This document shows, piece by piece, positions 60,930 to 64,000 of a stretch of 64,000 nucleotides of DNA (within the stretch, counting starts at the first letter, position 1; the number at the start of each line of letters is the position of its first letter). The stretch is taken from NCBI GenBank assembly GCA_028023455.1, contig JAQFVV010012545.1, positions 250,001 to 314,000 on the forward strand. The letters run 5' to 3'. The stretch comes from Epiperipatus broadwayi. Lineage: Eukaryota; Onychophora; Udeonychophora; Euonychophora; Peripatidae. A program made the translations under genes and the position numbers. The notes under the pieces were generated by a model, which made no database searches, was not told the origin of the DNA, and worked only from the letters and a program-made list of their open reading frames with translations.

Positions 60930-62070
60930 TTATATTGCATGAATTCAATTTATATTTTTATCAAAATATTATTCTGATAATTTTCTTTCTAAAACATTTG
61001 CTTATTTTGTGGTTTAAAAAAAAAAGATTAGAATACATTTACCATATTGGTAAATGCAAAGGATATTTAACATAATTATAGCTTAATTGAACATACTTAT
61101 TGCAAATTTTCATGAAGGAAAGCAATAATAATTTATAATAGTGTCATTAAAGAAAATGTTAGAAAGTTATGGATATAAAAAAAAATTAAATAGCAACTTC
61201 TTAATTACTATTGTAAAATGCTGGAGTTAATACTAGTCTTAAATATTAAAAAGATTTTGAAATATTTTAAAATGCAGGAATCATTCTTAATTATTCCAAT
61301 ATATTACCATGGATGGAAAAATTAATAACAATTCTTTTGAGAAAATTTTTCTTTTGTTGTCTAAGTTGGAGATATTATATAAGTTACAGTTTTGCTTTTT
61401 TTTAAAAAAAAACGAATCCAAAATTCTGAAGAAATATTTATGAGCGTTACTGTATAATTGTTTTATTTGCCAGAAACTCTTAAATGCTTTATTTACTTTA
61501 CAATGATAAAATATGAAGAATATGGATGCATTTTCTCATAAAATAGTTTGCCAGCTGGCAATGATATCATTTTCCCCTTGTCAGTCAGCTTACAATGAAA
61601 GAATTTAAATTACGGGCTATGGGAATAAAATCAAGTATAATAATAATGATTTTTTATGTTATTCATGTTTATTAATATTTTATATTAGTTTTGGATATGT
61701 TATTAAGGTATATATATAATTTTTCGATTTATGGTATAAATATGCAATGATTCTGAAAACAGAACTACGGTAAAAAAAAAAAAAATTGTACTGGTTAGCT
61801 TAAAGTTATTATAAAAATAACCTTGTCTAGATAAAGATACACCTCTCTTACATTTATGGGAATAGTTTATTGATATTCTATTTATGGGTAAACAGACAGA
61901 ATAACTTGTCAAAAGCATGGTAGTATTTATTTATGATGACACAATTACTTTATTATATGGAGTTTTCCGTATAAGCAGGTATACATTCATTTTATATCTT
62001 TACTATATTTTGCCTAGAATTTAGTATGTTTACTTTAGTTTATAGAATTTATGCTATTTTTCATTGACTG
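60930..62070. other. AT-rich DNA, no gene seen
   Basis: No reading frame or repeat recognised. Confidence 0.5.
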
Positions 62071-62179
62071 TGTGTTTCTTATTATTGCAAATTTTATTAT
62101 GCTTTTAAAATATTTTATAGTCAAATTGTGTTTCTTATTATTGCAAATTTTATTATGCTTTTAAAATATTTTATAGTCA
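62071..62179. repeat. 56 bp tandem duplication, nearly exact
   Basis: TGTGTTTCTTATTATTGCAA and the following bases through TTTTATAGTCA occur at 62071-62125 and again from 62127 to 62179 with no substitution that I can see. It is a very recent duplication. The 56 bp period equals that at 4886-4997, though the sequences are unrelated. Confidence 0.92.
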
Positions 62180-64000
62180 TTTGATTTACAGTATCTTTGT
62201 TGGTTTCATACACTATTTAACATATGCATTGTTTGAGCTGGAGTATTTATCTTTTTAGCTTTTAATGTGAGAATTATTTTATCTTGCCACTGTTTTGATG
62301 AGGATTTGTGGTAGTTTTCATTTGATAAGTGTGAGAAACAATTTTATTAAATATTGTATCATTGATATTATGCATTGGTAGATGGAGTATATTCCCTCAT
62401 TGCTTATTCCATGAGAAAATTATATTGTTGAGGCTTATAATTATGTTATGCTTAGCTGGTATAGTTTAATCCCTAGAGAAGATTATTTTCATGGTATGTA
62501 TTCAATTTCCCTGTGTTGAGATGATGTCCATACATTTTGTATCTAGGAAAAAGGTATAAGAATCTGCCATATTGTTATACAATTATAAGTTCTGAAAAAC
62601 CTTTCTTTATTGTCTGATCCCTCATGATGATGTCTAGCTATTTTCCACCATATATGGTTAAGTTCTTGGTATTTTGAAATTGTACCGCAACGATAAAATA
62701 GAGCTAGCTTTAGGGACACTTGTTTATCTATAGTGTTCAGTGTATGTATTATACTGTGATACCTTGTCAACAGTTTAGAAGCAAACCAACAAAATTTAGT
62801 AGTAGTTTTAAAACTTATCTCGTGTATAGCATAATAAAAGATATACATATGCAATGTCATTTTATTTCCATCAAGCAGCAATTCGCCATGGATAGGTAAG
62901 ACATTTCAATAGTTAAGATGATTATTCTGTGGACATGAGCAAAGTTTAGTATCCAGTATATATTTGACTTCTGGCGACTGTTCCCATATTCATATAATTG
63001 ATTGCTGAATGCTAAATAATGTTATTTGTGCTTCATATCATAATTTTCATTATCATAATACTTATTAGTAAAGTTTAGTTATACTTTAATGCTCTCAATA
63101 GCATACTATAGATGAGTATTATGAATAACAGTTACTATGCATCAGTGCATCAAAACTGTTAATAAATGTAAAGGGAATATACCTGCAACCAAATGAATAT
63201 ACCATGTTTATATTGTTTCAGAAAAATATATGTTTTCAATTATTTATTATTATTTTAGAAAGTTGTAAATAGTGTAAATCTTGTTTTGAAAATGTATTTG
63301 GTTGATTGTTGCCATATTGCTAATCGTCATCCATAATATTATTGTTATTGTAATCAACACTTTATCTTATTGTCTTAAAGTCATCATCAATCAATACAGT
63401 ACATTTTATTATGCATTAACATATCACAATGATTTTGGTAAACTCTTATTTTTAAAGTACATTTAGAATTTATGGCTTATTGATCAGAACACTGTTGATC
63501 TTAAGCCCATGTCTTATTTTAAATATTTTAATGATTTATTGGTTTTGGAATAACCTGTTTATTTGAATCATAAGATACATCATTCACTGATCCATGATCA
63601 TATTGCCAACAGTTATTAATAAAAGTTTGTAAGTTATTGTGTTTGCCTTATTGAGAATTTATTTGTATTTGGTAAAGCTTAAAGTTCTTATTATTGTTAG
63701 TATTAGGATTGCCAAATATTCATTATTAATTCTATTTTGTTTTATGATCTGTCTTTGTTGGTTATATTTTAATAGTGTCAAAATCCTTACCACTGACCCA
63801 TGTACACCTTTTAAAATAGTAATATTCAAGTTATTTGAACCTGAGAAACTAATTTTGAATTTATGGTAATTTTTATGTCTAAAGTTATTTATTATGCTTT
63901 GATATGAGTTAAACATAACTCTATTGATTCAGTATAAACTTTAAGATATAAATTTCTTCTCTAGTTTTAAAACTTATAATTTATCTTAACTTCATGATTC
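62180..64000. other. Intergenic DNA, no recognised gene
   Basis: Composition is slightly less AT-rich than average. A minus-strand frame at 62860-62543 (about 105 codons from its first ATG) has a varied composition with Trp, Cys and His, but matches no family I know. Opposed frames at 63639-63916 overlap each other and look like chance. Confidence 0.4.

Noticed and set aside
62543-62881. Minus-strand frame of 112 codons as a gene
   Set aside because: It begins at a non-ATG codon, shows no recognised domain or promoter, and has no splice context. It remains unexplained rather than disproved.

Overview
This window is very AT-rich, gene-poor DNA from a eukaryote, almost certainly an animal. The evidence is non-LTR retrotransposon relics of L1/Tx1-like and RTE type, tRNA-derived repeat fragments, foldback elements, a BET-family (bromodomain plus extra-terminal) protein, and a TATA box and splice signals around that gene. 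I see no operon structure, bacterial promoter or phage gene. The species cannot be fixed from the sequence; an AT-rich invertebrate such as an arthropod or mollusc fits.

Only one convincing host gene is present, on the minus strand. A 417-residue open reading frame (27535 down to 26282) encodes one degenerate BET-type bromodomain, a basic Ser/Thr/Lys-rich linker and two tandem extra-terminal (ET/NET) domains. A pyrimidine-rich splice acceptor lies just upstream (AG at 27599-27598). A plausible partner 5' exon sits about 11 kb away (about 38945-38831), with a TATA box at 38977-38969 and a strong GT donor at 38830-38829. The joined leader has no upstream ATG and has in-frame stops before the coding frame, so the first ATG of the second exon is the start. 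The inferred 11.2 kb intron holds an antisense RTE copy, a sense LINE fragment and a 236 bp tandem duplication. AATAAA signals follow the stop.

The rest is repeats. 1-4610: decayed L1/Tx1-like LINE on the minus strand with recognisable endonuclease, YIDD reverse transcriptase and C-terminus. 8292-9819 and 16038-16938: two copies of a TIR DNA transposon, one with a fossil acidic tail. 13002-15839 and 34979-37680: two RTE copies, each with a different catalytic Asp changed to Asn. 19605-19789: near-perfect long hairpin. 23040-23600 and 41170-41630: an old dispersed repeat pair. 31400-32900: second LINE RT fragment with a YVDD box. 38163-38634 and 40185-40570: tandem duplications. 41996-43500: three tandem units of about 0.4 kb ending in an inverted copy. 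44763-45266: tRNA-like core between inverted arms. 47.4-54.5 kb: a layered duplication domain with a SINE-like fragment, a perfect 32 bp foldback and a 1.2 kb nested palindrome. 57.78-58.13 kb: a minisatellite. The remaining stretches are AT-rich DNA in which I see no gene.

I did not find a convincing new multi-gene system. The strongest lead is the BET-derived protein with an apparently crippled acetyl-lysine pocket and duplicated ET domains.
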